A DNA stretch of 64,000 nucleotides, taken from contig NW_024067676.1 in assembly GCF_009389715.1 (NCBI RefSeq), positions 873,501 to 937,500 of the forward strand. The letters run 5' to 3'. This DNA comes from Phoenix dactylifera. Taxonomy: Eukaryota > Streptophyta > Magnoliopsida > Arecales > Arecaceae. Both the position numbers and the translations under genes were made by a program. Under the pieces are notes generated by a model. The model was not told the DNA's origin and made no database searches. It saw only the letters and a program-made list of their open reading frames with translations. Shown in pieces: positions 47,473 to 59,115 of the stretch (positions are counted from its first letter, which is position 1; each line of letters begins with the position of its first letter).

Positions 47473-48189
47473 ACTGTAGACTGTGGAGTTACAAAACTTG
47501 TGGTTCTTTTATATTTGACGATAGCAGGCTTGGGAGACTTGCTGCGTCTTGCCTCCTTTAACCTATCATAAATTATGGTTGTATACATGCAGTTGCTGCA
47601 TACACAAACATCTTTTTCCTGTCTTTTGGGGAGAAAATCATCTTCCCAACATATAGACCACCATTTGGAAATATTTTTGTATGCAAAATGCATGTGCCAA
47701 CAGTCAATTCTGAAACATTTCATGTTTTTGCTTCTAACTTGTGAGGAATTGTGGTGTCTGTTTTGCACCATCTGATTCTGAGCTTCTTTCAAGGTGTTTA
47801 TCTATTTACTTAGCTTCTGTGACAGAACTTAGTTGAATCAGAGCAGGTGGCATCACAATTGTATCTCATCATTTTATATAGTTTCCTGGCTATTAGACAT
47901 GTCCATAAAAGAGCAAGAGTAGAAATATAGATAGAAATAGCAGGCAATCCACATATGCTGTTCAACCTTGTTCATTATTGTCGGCTACAGTTACAGTACT
48001 GGTTTTGGGGTCGCTTTCTAGATACATCTTTTGGCTACAAGTTAGAAAGGATTCCAAACCTAAATGAGAGGTCCTGTTTGATCTTGTTTGTGTGTAAAAT
48101 GCGAGATAGGAAATATGCAAACTCATCTCTAGGTTCTATGCATAGGGATAAGATTACGAAGGATGAAAATCTTACGCTTGCATGAAAGT
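47473..48189. other. 3' flank of the PPR gene
   Basis: Probable 3' UTR followed by AT-rich intergenic DNA. The frames at 47575-47775 and 47955-48185 are not supported. No element was recognised. Confidence 0.6.
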
Positions 48190-48485
48190 CATCTTTAGGG
48201 TTTTTTTGTTTACATACCCTTCCAAAATTAATATTTGCATGAATATCCTTCCAAAATTAATATTTGCATGTGTATCCTCATCAAACACTTATTTTGTATG
48301 TATACTGTTTTTTTTTCTTTTTTTTTTTGTATATCTACCTATACCATCTAACGCCGTTAAGAAGGTAGCGGTTTAAAATTAAAATGACAAAAATACCCTT
48401 AGCAAGTAAACATGCAAAAGAAATATTTATAAGGATATACATGTAAATAGCAATTTTGGAGGGTATTCATGAAATTTTATATGTT
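48190..48485 (+). mobile_element. Foldback element, copy 1
   Basis: The left arm carries two tandem 29 bp units (TCCAAAATTAATATTTGCAT at 48221 and 48250). The right arm, read on the minus strand, has CATGAATACCCTCCAAAATT and a following CATGTATATCCTTATAAA, so the arms are inverted repeats. The centre reads CATCTAACGCCGTTAAGAAG and AAAATTAAAATGACAAAAAT. A second copy in the opposite orientation is at 48853-49160. No transposase or target duplication was found. I know this 'ATACCCTCCAAA' style of repeat from plant genomes but not its class. Confidence 0.6.
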
Positions 48486-48852
48486 TAAAAAGGCATACAC
48501 CCATGAGCCTAGTAAAGCAAAGAAGTTTGATCATTGCAATCTATCGCATGTTTCTTTAAGAGATTTAAATCTCTTTTTTTATTCTAATACATGCCCTTGT
48601 ATATACATCTGTAACAATAAATATTATAAGCTATGTTTTGATAAAATAAGATATAGTGGTTGTTATAAATGAAGAAGAATAAAATAGAATAATCCTATAA
48701 TTAATGAAAGAATTTTCATAACTCTTTTTGTTATTTAATTATCAAATCAATATTTTTTTTAAACAATATGTTTACGGAAAACATTGAGGAGCAGGTACTA
48801 GACAAATTCGAGTATTAAAACAGGTTGAAATAAAAAAATCAAAATTAAAATT

Positions 48853-49160
48853 TTTTATATGTAAACCCTCCTAAATATGTGAAATTGCATGAATACCTTC
48901 GCAAAGTATTATTTGCATATATACCTTTATAAATATTTTTTTTGCATATCTACCCAGTAAGGCTATTTCAGTCATTTTTAATTTTAAACTACTAAGTTTC
49001 CAACGGCGTTAGATGGTGTTGGCACATATGTAAAAAATAAATAAATAAAGGGTACACACGCAAAACAAGTATTTTATAAGGGTATACATGCAAATATCAA
49101 ATTTAGGAGGATTTTTCATGCAAATTTTAATATTTAGGAGAATATGCATGAAAAACTCCT
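48853..49160 (-). mobile_element. Foldback element, copy 2 (inverted)
   Basis: The centre on the minus strand reads CACCATCTAACGCCGTTGGA and AGTTTAAAATTAAAAATGAC, matching copy 1. The arms contain the same words (GCATGAATACCTTCG, GTATACATGCAAATATC). Copies 1 and 2 face each other with about 370 bp between them. Divergence between copies is high enough that they are old. Confidence 0.6.
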
Positions 49161-50355
49161 AATTATTTAATTAATTGGAACTCTTTTTAGACTCCTATTC
49201 TATTTCTTTGTAGATAACTTTTTTGGATCCTCTTACCTCAAGGTTTACAAATAACATTTACAGCTCGTGAGTTTATGCAATTTACACTTCTTTTCTTTGA
49301 TAGAAGAAATATTGTTATGTGAAATGTCAATTGTTCAATAAATAAAACTGTAGATGTAGCTGGCGAGGCACTACATGTATTCACACTTAGAATATCGACA
49401 CAGATAATCTATATGCTGATCAAAATAACACTTAGTAAAATAATTTTTCATCATAGTTTTTATTAGTGGTCTGCTTGAAATGCTCCTGCAAGGTCTTCAA
49501 GGCAGAAATATTTTTTTCATAATTGAAATATCAACTCCAGTCATATCATGTGCTGCTTTAGCTTTTTCTTCTCTTTGATCCAGTTAAGGCAGCTTCTTTG
49601 ACTGAATTGATTCCTCCCATACAGGTTCAAGCAAGATTCCACATGAATCTGGATTATGGGGTTTCACGTAGGGTTTTCAGCAGTTGAATGATTGGGAAGA
49701 AGGAAACATTTCTGAAGTTCTGACTTGGTCATATTGTAACTTCAATCATCCATTATTACAAAGTAAACAATCCTCCATCCAGTTCATGCTTTATGAAGTA
49801 CTTTTGATGAAGCTGAAGCAAAAACATGCCTCAAACATGAAAGATTCTGATGGATTAATTGTTCTTGAGGTAGACCTCTAGTTGACTCTTCAACACATTG
49901 GTGTTTATAAAATCATGTCATCTATGTTGGTCCATAAAGATCCCTGTGGGAGGGGATCTGGAGGATCTCTTTCTTTTGCATTGTCATCAACAGTTGGTCT
50001 ACATTTTAACTGTTGTTTCTCCTCTGTTTCTTGCTGTTAAGTCGCAAGAAGATGCTTCTGGCAGTTGCTAAGATAAATAGTTTTAGTAACAGTATGGAAA
50101 GGTGATGATCGATTGTTTCATTTTGGATCGTCCATAAGTTGAGGTTGAGATTAGTTGCAACATTTTAGTATAACTTTTCCATGATTATTCTTGGTTTGAA
50201 ATTTGTCTTACAAATTTATGAGGAGATTTTCATGCTACCTTACCCCAATATTGTGGACTTTTAACTCTATGACATGGGGCTGTTCGGATGTCAGGATGGG
50301 AGCCCATTCAAGAGTCCTATAGGTACCCTCTATCTCTCTCTCCTTTTTTTTTTTT

Positions 50356-50395
<40 letters not shown>

Positions 50396-51655
50396 GTTAT
50401 CTTCCTTTTCTTTGCCTTCCTTTCTTTCCTTCTTTTACTTTTTTTTTTCTTTTCCCTTCTTTCTTTTTCTTCTTGCTCTTTCATTTCTTCTTTCTTTTCA
50501 TCTTTTCATTGGTTTCTTCATATTTTCTTTCTTTCCTTTCACTTTTCCTTTTCTTTATTATTCTTCTCATTTTTTTTAATTTTTTTTTTCCTTACATGGA
50601 TGAGTTTCGAAGTCTTGACCCTATCTCGATCTCGTTGGGCATGACGGCCAAAATACCTCCCTCTCTCGATCTCTAACCTTTTCCCCATCTTCGACCTTTG
50701 ATTTTATAGGGTTAGAATTTTTTTCCTCCTTCCCTCACTCCATCTTGCCCTCTCTTTCTCTCTCACTCCCTTTCTCCCTCTTCCTATTTTTCATGCATTC
50801 CGAAACAGCATGGTACAAACCTACATATTATATTTTTAAAATATAAATTATATTTTATTTTATTTATTTATATTTTTAAATTATAATTAAGGTTCGAATT
50901 TGAGCTCGAACTCGAGCTTGAATATGCTTTGGTTGATATTCGAGTCGATCTCGAACATTATTATTAATTTTTTTTGAGTCGAACCGAGTTGAAGCTTAGA
51001 TATTAAAGCTCATTCGTTCATGAATCTATTTTCAAGCCTGAAAATTTTGAGTGAGTTTCTCACACCACCAACAAAGTTCGTTCCATCTGCGCCCCGAGGC
51101 ATCTCTTTCTACTTGGATCCTTTCCTTGTTTCGATGGCTTCATGAATGGTTTGAAATCGTCACAAGTGATGCCATCACTGCCAAAGACCAAAATTATTTG
51201 CTAAAAGCTCGGACAAGATGAGAAGCTCTCGCTCTCTCCCCCCCACTTTTCCTTCCTTTTGTCTTGCCCTTGCAGTCCTCTTCTGTACTTCCGGGTCCAA
51301 GTACAAACATAGATTTGATTCCTAGTCTCTTTTTGTTTACGTACCTCCAAACCAACCAATCACTACGACGTGAACTTTTGCAAACCGTCATTGAAACCGA
51401 ACTCTCTTTTCCTTCAGTCTCGTAGCAGACAAGGAGATACTGTCCATCCACGTCAGCCAATTAGTCTCTCTTGACTTGCATCTAGCCATTGATGAAGAAA
51501 GAACGCAGTGGAAGGAGTACTGGACCCTTTGAGAGGCACTAGTAGTTAAACAAAGGGGACATGCAGTGTTAAAACTAAAGGGTTGATTAAAAGTGGTTTT
51601 GTTCCTCGGCAGTTGGCAGCTTAAGGAATGCAGAGTTTTGAACACTAGTAATGAT
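49161..51655. other. Intergenic region with CT/TTTC low complexity
   Basis: No gene is recognised. A TTTC-rich tract runs from 50340 to about 50590 and gives false frames. At 50890-51010 there are GAGCTCGAACTCGAGCTTG and GAGTCGA words, an imperfect inverted-repeat style seen in AT-rich hAT-type MITEs. The minus-strand frames at 51194-51645 (85-88 codons) have no recognisable family. Confidence 0.55.
50340..50590. repeat. TTTC/CTTT low-complexity tract
   Basis: It contains a perfect (TTTC)n core at about 50357-50395 and continues as T- and C-rich sequence to 50590. Confidence 0.95.
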
Positions 51656-51903
51656 TAGAAGTATAAATGGATCGGATCGAACTGGATCATAAATGATCCT
51701 GATCTAATCCGGTTCTTTATTCGGATTCTAATTTTGGATTCAGATCCAACTGAATAGAAAATCGGATCGGACCATAATTCAAAAAATTCAGATCCTGCGC
51801 TGAAAATGGAACAAATCCAATTTTAGAATCCAACCCAGCTATACGGATTTTTTAAAATAGATCGGATCGGGTCACAGATCAACCCAACCCTTTTGTACCC
51901 CTA
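51656..51903. mobile_element. hAT-type MITE rich in GGATC
   Basis: The left end TAGAAGTATAAATGG and the right end on the minus strand TAGGGGTACAAAAGG are similar inverted repeats that fit YARNG. The flanks are GTAATGAT at 51648-51655 and GTGATGAT at 51904-51911, an 8 bp duplication with one mismatch. The 248 bp interior is rich in GGATCGGATC, AATCC and CAGATCC words and codes for nothing. A related left end (TAGAGATGCAAATAGGTCCG) occurs at 55360. Confidence 0.65.
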
Positions 51904-52518
51904 GTGATGATAGCAAGACCGTGCACTCGAGTGAGAATATGATACCTTCCGCTGTCAAAATAGATATGATAGGGATATGAATAGATAATATTTGCAGCAT
52001 AAGAAACTCTCAGCTTGAGACACTTTCCTACTTGGATAGATATCTACTCATAGATATTTGTTGCTTACTGAGACCTTTTAAATTCATAGGTCTTGTGCAT
52101 TCGACAAAGGATGGCAATGTCAATCATGGACAGTAATGTTTGTCAATTATTGCATGCATCAAACATTGCTCAACAAAATCTATTCATGTCATACTTTTGT
52201 CTCATTCACCAGGACGAGATTCTCTATGGACCACTTTTGGCTCACATAGGTGAGCCTTTCGAACATGGAATATCGCAATACTACGATTTTTTTTTAAAAA
52301 AAACTTAATACAAAGGCTTTTAAGATTTGGACAGAATGGAAGAGATGGAAAATTTATATACTTTTGTATGATATGTATGGAATTATATCTTAAACATAAA
52401 AAAGCTAGATGTGTTACCGTGCACTAACCATTACAATATGCACCATTTGGTATGTAAAATATCTAATATTTCTAAAATTAAGTCCAAAAATAACACACAT
52501 ATCTTTTGCTATATATAA

Positions 52519-52775
52519 TGTGAGGATCCGTGCGGGCGTATACTTAGTTCCACATCGGTTATTCATTGGGTAGATCTTAGATACTTATATAGGATCAAGA
52601 AACACATATAATATCTTCTGGCTAGCCTTTTTGGGTGAGGTCCTCTATTGTTACAAATAGTATTAGAGCGGACCCGGTCCATAACCTATGTAGAATAGGG
52701 AACACTGCAGCATGGATTGTTATTCGTTGGATAGGACTTGGGTACTTATATAGGATCAAGTATATGTTTTTCTTA
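52519..52775 (+). mobile_element. TRIM-like LTR unit with primer binding site
   Basis: An LTR-like block at 52519-52655 starts TGTGAGGATCC and ends GTTACA, giving TG...CA. Two bases later TAGTATTAGAGCGGAC resembles the usual plant primer binding site TGGTATCAGAGC, complementary to initiator tRNA-Met. At about 52718-52762 a part of the LTR recurs (GTTATTCGTTGGATAGGACT, TACTTATATAGGATCAAG). Two short LTR-like copies around a tiny interior suggest a terminal-repeat retrotransposon in miniature. The right copy is incomplete. Confidence 0.55.
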
Positions 52776-53943
52776 GGACCCTATACCATTTTTGGGAAAT
52801 CAATTAAGCTTAATCCTCATGGTCATTCCACTATAGAACCAAGATTATGCAGTTTCTTATTGTATATTATAGCTAAGACAATCCTAACTTTTGTTACCTA
52901 CAGATTGTTTATGAGATTATTTTACTCTTCATATCATGGTCAACTTTTGGAATGACAAACGAGTGTCTACTTCGGATTGTCTTACAAAGTCCATCAGTGT
53001 CATCTAACCGCAATTATTTTTAGCAACATTTAGGGAAAGGAGTCAAGGAACAAGACATCCATAATCATTGGGAGTTTTACCTAATGACTTAGAGAATGCT
53101 TTGAAGGTGAATAAAAGAGATGTCATCTTCACGTAAATTTGGAGAATATAAATATGTATATATAGACACACACACACATCCAAAACTCCAGAATTATCGA
53201 GTCAATCATGAGCATATACTTGGTCCAATATATTAGAAAGAGTCTCTTCTAATAAGGCCAGAGCCCTGTGCAAGTTTTGGTGTTGTAATGGTTCCAAAAT
53301 ATATATGGTAAATTTTTAATTTGAACTGACATTATCCATTAAGATCAATGTTGTAAGTTATTTCTCATATTTTTGAAAATATACTAGTGTTTCATAATAT
53401 GTTCACTCAGATTATGTTTATATTTTTCATACAGACTTCAAACATTTTTAATGTAATAATAACCATACTAGTTAAGCACTTAGTGTCTGCCTTATAAGTA
53501 GTTATTCACCAGTCAATAGCCTTTGGTGTTATTGTAGGTTTTCCAATGTTTTTCTGCGACTTCTGTTCAAATCCACTTATTTTCACCAACTCTTTTGAGA
53601 CCCTTTATCATAAATTTCTGTAGGCAATTACAAGAGCCCTTTTAGCTAAGCTGTGGCTGTCTCTATTCTGCTTGTGACATTGCTACAGAATACTAGAATA
53701 TATGAAGATACACCTTATGTGAAGCCCCTTAACTTTTGTCTATTACTAGAGAGAGCCCCTTGAATATTTTTGCCATCAAGTGAGTCCTCTGTAGCTCTAT
53801 AACCAGTTAATGAAAGTGGACCATCCTTTTTGACCAAAAAAAAAAAAGTGGACCATCCTCCCTTTTAAGTATGGCAGCTAGCTTCCACGTACATGTGATA
53901 TTTCTAGCTTTTGCCTGACAGCCAGAACGCAAGGACTATTCCT

Positions 53944-53944
<1 letters not shown>
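52776..53944. other. Intergenic sequence, no gene seen
   Basis: No coding potential or complete element is recognised. A short CACACA run occurs near 53168. At 53813-53859 a 15 bp direct duplication surrounds a minute poly(A) insertion. Confidence 0.5.
53828..53844 (+). mobile_element. Minute poly(A) insertion between direct repeats
   Basis: AAAGTGGACCATCCT at 53813-53827 recurs perfectly at 53845-53859. The 17 bp between them is TTTTGACC-like followed by A residues. It looks like an extremely truncated retroposon with its target duplication. A simple slippage duplication is the alternative. Confidence 0.4.

Positions 53945-53979
<35 letters not shown>
53945..53979. repeat. (GA)n microsatellite
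   Basis: About 17 GA repeats directly upstream of the copia-like leader region. Confidence 0.95.
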
Positions 53980-53982
<3 letters not shown>

Positions 53983-53984
53983 GT

Positions 53985-54500
53985 GGACCTTTCTAGTATC
54001 CCCCGGGTGTGGGCTTGAGTCAGATTTCTTTTTGCCGTTTTATTTTTTGAATTATTTTATTTTGTCACGTCGCGTTTTTGAAAAACGCCTCTTTGGTAAA
54101 ACGACGTGTCTTTTAAATACGCCTCTTCCTTTCTTTTTAAACCCTATCAGATCCGAGGATAATAAATAGAGACTCTTAATCCTCTGATTCCCGAGAGGCT
54201 CTTAATCCTCTCTCTGATTCCCGAGAGACTCTTAATCCTCTCTCTGATTCCCGAGAGCCTCTCTCTCTCTCTGTTTTCTGTGTTCCCGAGAGGATACTCT
54301 CCTCTGTTTTGTTTTCCTGAGCGCTTCTGGGCTGTTCGACAAGATCACTACATCTGCGAGTGTGCGCTTGGAGTGATCCAGTTGTTGTATCCTGGAGGAT
54401 AGGCCGTCATTACCTGCTACACCAAGATTCATTCTCCGAGAGGCGCGATCTATTCTTAAGGACAGTGAAATCACGCCTCATCTGATAAGTTCTTCCTTCT
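53985..54500 (+). mobile_element. Copia-like LTR or leader fragment
   Basis: The block contains the phrases GTGTGCGCTTGGAGTGATCC, GTTGTTGTATCCTGGAGGAT and CTCCGAGAGGCGCGATCTAT, which I recall from the LTR end of monocot Ty1/copia elements. A tandem repeat of about 30 bp sits at 54169-54258. No gag or pol follows, so it is a remnant. The minus-strand frame at 54232-54474 is a shadow. Confidence 0.4.
54169..54258. repeat. About 30 bp tandem repeat, 3 units
   Basis: Units are CTCTTAATCCTC(TCT)CTGATTCCCGAGAG, three in a row with only a 3-4 bp length difference, in the copia-like fragment. Confidence 0.9.
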
Positions 54501-57371
54501 CTCCATCTATTATTTTATTACATATATTAAATAGATATCAGATAAATTAAATAATACCTTTCGATCCTCGTCGTTTTTAAATAAAATCTTGAGTTGTGAC
54601 AAATTATATATTTTGATCTAGCTATAGCCAATGCAGAAGCGGTTCAATGCATCTGGAAGCCTAAGACGAACTCAAAGATCCCAACATAAATGCATTTGGA
54701 GCTTCAATGCATAAATAAGGAAAGAGATGGTAAATTTCTTTAGGTAAGAAATACGTCCCAACATTTGGAGGTCTCAATGCATTTTAGCTACAAAGATACG
54801 TAGCATTTGACCTCAATGCATTTGGACACTCACCTTCGAACTCACTATAATAAATGCATTCAAGAGCCGGGGTCTTAGGCGACCGTCTTAGTCGCCTAAG
54901 AATTGAGCCGGCTCTGAGCTTATATGAAGTTCAGGATATTATCTATTTGGAATGACCACGAGGGGACCGGGATGTTTATAAACAAATTTTCAGCATTTAT
55001 AAATAAATTTAGATTCTTAGTTTAATAAAAAAAATATTGGGTTTAAATATCAACTATGCAATAAATAAATTTTAGTTATTTATATAAAATTAAATTCAAA
55101 TAATATCTTTCTATTATTATATTTAGGTTGAGGCTCCGTTAGTCACGCTGCATTTGGCAGAAAGCTGGCAATGGAATCCTAAGTCTTCAAAGTCGTCCAT
55201 ACCTACCTTCAGACGGCAGAAATGTTGCTGAAAATCTGACAATATGCATGTGCCATATCCCAACGTTCACATCATGTGGAATAAAATATAAGCTTTAAAA
55301 AATTAAAAAATATATATAATAATTTTTACTATCTCAGATGTAATATAATATAAAATTTCTAGAGATGCAAATAGGTCCGGTTGGATCGGATCATGAGTGA
55401 CCTAATCCGAACAAATTTTTTTTTGTTCGGATTTTAATTTTGAACCCAAACCTAAATATTATCTAAAAACAACCTTGCGTTTTCCAATAGAGGCGGCAAT
55501 TGATTGCTTGTGGATCATATGCATCACTTTATCAGGTATAATGTTAATTTGTACCCCCCAAAAAATTAATAATAATGCTAATGGTACCAAAACTTACATG
55601 ACACAGCTGATGTCCAAAACTTTTGTTTGCTACTGTTGGGGTTGCCTGAGCTCATAAAATTCCATCTATTATTTGTTCTTCATCTCTTGAAGTTGATGCA
55701 CTAAAATGTTATTCTTCCTAAGTTTATTATAATGCATGCGCATGTAAGAATCACTTGCATGAGCTGTGAACTACAGCAATTCCTATTTATTAGTTACTTT
55801 ATTATATGCATCAATCTTGTAAATGTCTTCCTTTCTTGTGTTTATTAATCTTCCATCAGTGCATCGATAGGGGGGTCTACCTAACCCCATCCAAGCTTGG
55901 ATATTTTTTTAGGGGAAAAAGGAATCATATTTTTTAATCAACTAAGGGACACCATTCAAGAATCAAGGTTTATATACTTTCTTTTACTTTACTGGTAAAA
56001 GAGGTAGATGTGATGAACAAAACATGTGGTGTGTCAATGCATGATAGCAAATTATTGGAAGCTTTTTCGCCAGTTTAATTTAATTCAAAAGTCAGTTCAT
56101 CTTTTGGAATCCAACGCACCAATAAAATGATTCAATGCTTTTGGTATCTTTAATGTTTATATAATTCACATGTCATCATACTTTGAGTTATTCGATGTGT
56201 TTTGCTGTATGCAATGTGATAGTTTATATGTTTTATAAGAGATTAATCAGATGCTGTGTTTTGTCAGGTTGCTTTTGGATGAACTTTAAGATGATATTTT
56301 ATGATATTTAGAGAGCATCATTCATTAATTTAAAATTCTCTATTTTCGGCGACATTACCAAAAATTTCTAAAATCTTTTAGAATATGGACTTGAAAAATA
56401 GATTTTAGATAGTGCAAAGCTAGCATTTGGAGATGGATTCATCTTGCTTCGCACAAATCTACCGCTAGATTGAGCAATAGTTGTTTTGAGAGCTATGCTG
56501 GTGGTTACAAGAAAGAGTTCGAAATATTTCGAGATCTATATAGATTCTGATCTAATGATCGATATCATAAAAAAAGACCAATCATTCCTTCACGAAAGAT
56601 ACAACCCACCCGAACCTATAATTAGCCCCAACATATGTTGATTATAATATGTTTGAAGTGACTAATGAATTGGACCATATCAACTAACTAACAAGGACTC
56701 AATATGGGGGCTCATAAATTTACATACTGTATTAGCAGAGACAAACAATCTACTTCCATAATGCTGCTGCATAGCCAACTTACTTGCCATCAACTTGACC
56801 TAAAAATAAGCAAAAGATATCTTATGAGGTCGCCACACTGTTGGTGTCTTGTGCCTATCCAAAATTTAATGCATTGCATCTTCTCCAGCTACTGCAGATT
56901 AATTCATGTAATAAATCATCAAGTCCACAACATTATTATGGCAGGGGATGTTTTCTATTTACATTTCTGTCTCTTAAAAAGAGTCGCTAAACGATCGAAT
57001 CAGACAGATGCAACATAACTCGACCGTGTTACCGACCATACAACAACCATAAGTTTTGGGGCTTATTTATATAATTAGCAACTGCAAAGAGGTTGACTTG
57101 TGTTCTTATTTAATTCCATTATCTCTAATTAACTTTTCACACATTATTAAACATAATGGATTCCCCCATCCTTCTCTCTCGCATAAAAGAATAACAAATA
57201 TAGATATCAGAGAGTGCAGAGCCAGCATGCTTTGGAGAAGACTTTGGTTCAGGGAGTTGTTATGGCAGGAGTTTGATTCCAAAGCTCTGAGCCAATTCAC
57301 AAATACTTTGTAGATGAAAGACTTTAAAATCTAGAAAGAGATTATCCTTATGAGGATACGTATTAAGACGC
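54501..57371. other. Intergenic region with scattered repeat pieces
   Basis: No gene is recognised. At 54640-54840 the word CAATGCAT(T/C)TGGA recurs four to five times. At 54868-54905 GGTCTTAGGCGACCG and TCTTAGTCGCCTAAG form small palindromes. At 55360 a hAT-MITE-like left end occurs without a right end. The frames at 55475-55657, 56704-57018 and 57056-57313 are not supported. Confidence 0.5.
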
Positions 57372-57383
57372 ATTAGAGGTATG

Positions 57384-57767
57384 AAGACTCTATTGCTTGA
57401 ACCACTTGAAAGGCAGGCAGCAACAATAAGGTGTATGTCTCTAAGGAGGGCATAATAAGATTTCTGCAGGGACTCTCGTTTCCAATCCATCCGATAAATG
57501 TGTTCGAATCTCCTTCTAATATGAACTTTGATTTGGAAAAACCTCTGATGTTTCTTTCGCCACCAATGAACTGGCAACTATTCGAGCTATGGTTAGTGGC
57601 GGCATTGCTTTTCAGATTGAACATATTTACAGAGAGACTAATGGGATCGTAAATTGGGCAGCTTCATACGTGGTTGATCACTTGGAGGGCTCTGTGAATT
57701 AAAAAAAGTGAGTTGTCTAGAGTACTTTGAGATCTGTTATTTTTTAATTTTTTTTAGATGTATTTAT
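57384..57767 (+). pseudogene. LINE fragment with internal inversion (RNase H region)
   Basis: On the plus strand, 57606-57700 reads AFQIEHIYRETNG, VNWAASYVVDHLEG, then a stop: the C-terminus of a LINE RNase H domain followed by a short T/A-rich tail. Directly to the left, the minus strand of 57605-57405 reads SKFILEGDSNTFIGWI, then (frame-shifted) ALLRDIHLIVAACLS and FQV, which is the preceding part of the same domain. Thus the upstream part is inverted against the downstream part. ATTAGAGGTATG (57372-57383) and ATTAGAGGTGTG (57768-57779) flank the whole. It is non-functional. Confidence 0.6.
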
Positions 57768-57779
57768 ATTAGAGGTGTG

Positions 57780-59115
57780 TGCAAGCTGGGCTTGCAACCG
57801 ACAGAAAAGAAAAGAAAGCAAATAATACAAGCAGTTGAAGAAGCATAGGAAGGAACAACAAGACATACTAATTCCAGGTCACAACGAAAAAAGGTGGTCC
57901 CGGATGGGGGTCGGTGGAGGGATGGGCTGATTCGAGAAATTTTTGGAGAGCAATTGGCAGAGATGGTTTTGGCTCTACCGATCCCCGCCTGGATATGGTT
58001 GTCGTTGGGGCGGTCACGGGTGCAAGCTAGGATCTTCACGCTCTGATCAGTAGGGAGCCAGCTCGGCAGATTGAGGGAGGATGGATTTGGAGGATGCGGA
58101 TTCACTCGCGTGTGGCGCTCTTCATCTGGAAGGTGGCATGGGGTTGTCTACCGTCCAGAAGTTTGCTAGCTTGGCCAGATGTGTGGATTACTCCGTGCTG
58201 TGAGGTATGTACGGATATTTAGGAGACCATTGGTCATATTCTTTTGTAGTGCCCCAAGGCCAGAGAAATATGGAGTAGGTCACCTGTACCTCTATCCCAC
58301 TCGGTAGAGTCGGAATAGGACTTGATTCACCTGCTGAGAGTTTCCATGCGGAGTCCCAATTCTGTTGAGGCGGGGATTCTTTGAGCATATTTGGCTTATT
58401 ATATATGGCTGGACAAGAATGCTAGCTTGTTTGAGGGTAGGAGGTCGTCTCCGAGAATGGTGGTGGATAGAGCTATGCTATATGCGGGGGAGGTCACCAT
58501 AGCTGCCTCATTGTTCTCTTTCGGAATGGTCAGGGACATCTGGGGTATTTTTTTCTGCTGTTACAGCGCCCAGTTTCGCCCTTGTTTCTTGGGTGTCCCC
58601 ACCCTTTGGTCATCTTAAAGTGAACTTTGACGGTAGCAAATCGGTGGACGGTGTGTCTGGAGGTGTTAGGTTTGTGATCAGAGACTCTCTTGGCAGGCTG
58701 ATAGCAGCTGGTGGTCGCCGCACGTCAGGACTCACTGTCCTTAGGGCAGAGCTTTGGGCAGCTTGGGAGGGTTTATCCTATGCAAGGCGGTTACTTGGTG
58801 CCGAGCAAGTGCATCTCTAAGGGGATTCATTTTTGGTGATCGATTGGATTCGGAGAGTGGATATGTATGGTGATGGTCATCCTCTCATCTAAGAGACCCG
58901 CAAACTGGCTCAAGAGATGGGCGATTTTCAGGCAACACATATGTTCCGGAAGGCGAACAGGGCAACATATTGGGTCGCCTCCTTTGTCACCCGACATTTC
59001 GGGAGTTTCTTTAGACATCCGCAGTAAACATACATTCTTCTTTGTATCTTTTATTTTCTCTTGATTTGTTAGGATGTACTCATGTTAGAGCTATATAGAT
59101 TGCGGTTTCATTAAA
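57780..59115 (+). pseudogene. Degenerate LINE 3' end: zf-RVT and RNase H domains
   Basis: Readings in several frames give RMRIHSRVALFIWKVAWGCL, PSRSLLAWPDVWITPCCEVC and HILL.CPKAREIWSRSP (zinc-binding reverse-transcriptase domain, zf-RVT, 58090-58300). They continue with HLKVNFDGSKSVDG, RFVIRDSLGRLIAAGGR, TVLRAELWAAWEGL and GDSFLVIDWI, then MFRKANRATYWVASF (RNase H, 58600-59000). Stops break it, including one in place of the E of the EGDS motif at about 58817. It ends in an AATAAATAAAATAAAAAG tail at about 59113. This is the 3' part of a plant L1-type LINE. The element is 5'-truncated or internally decayed. Confidence 0.8.

Noticed and set aside
51194-51645. Two 85-88 codon minus-strand frames
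   Set aside because: No start context, splice structure or recognisable domain; surrounding DNA is repeat-rich.
55475-55657. 60-codon frame and other short frames between 54500 and 57300
   Set aside because: Length is within chance expectation for AT-rich DNA and no motif is recognisable.
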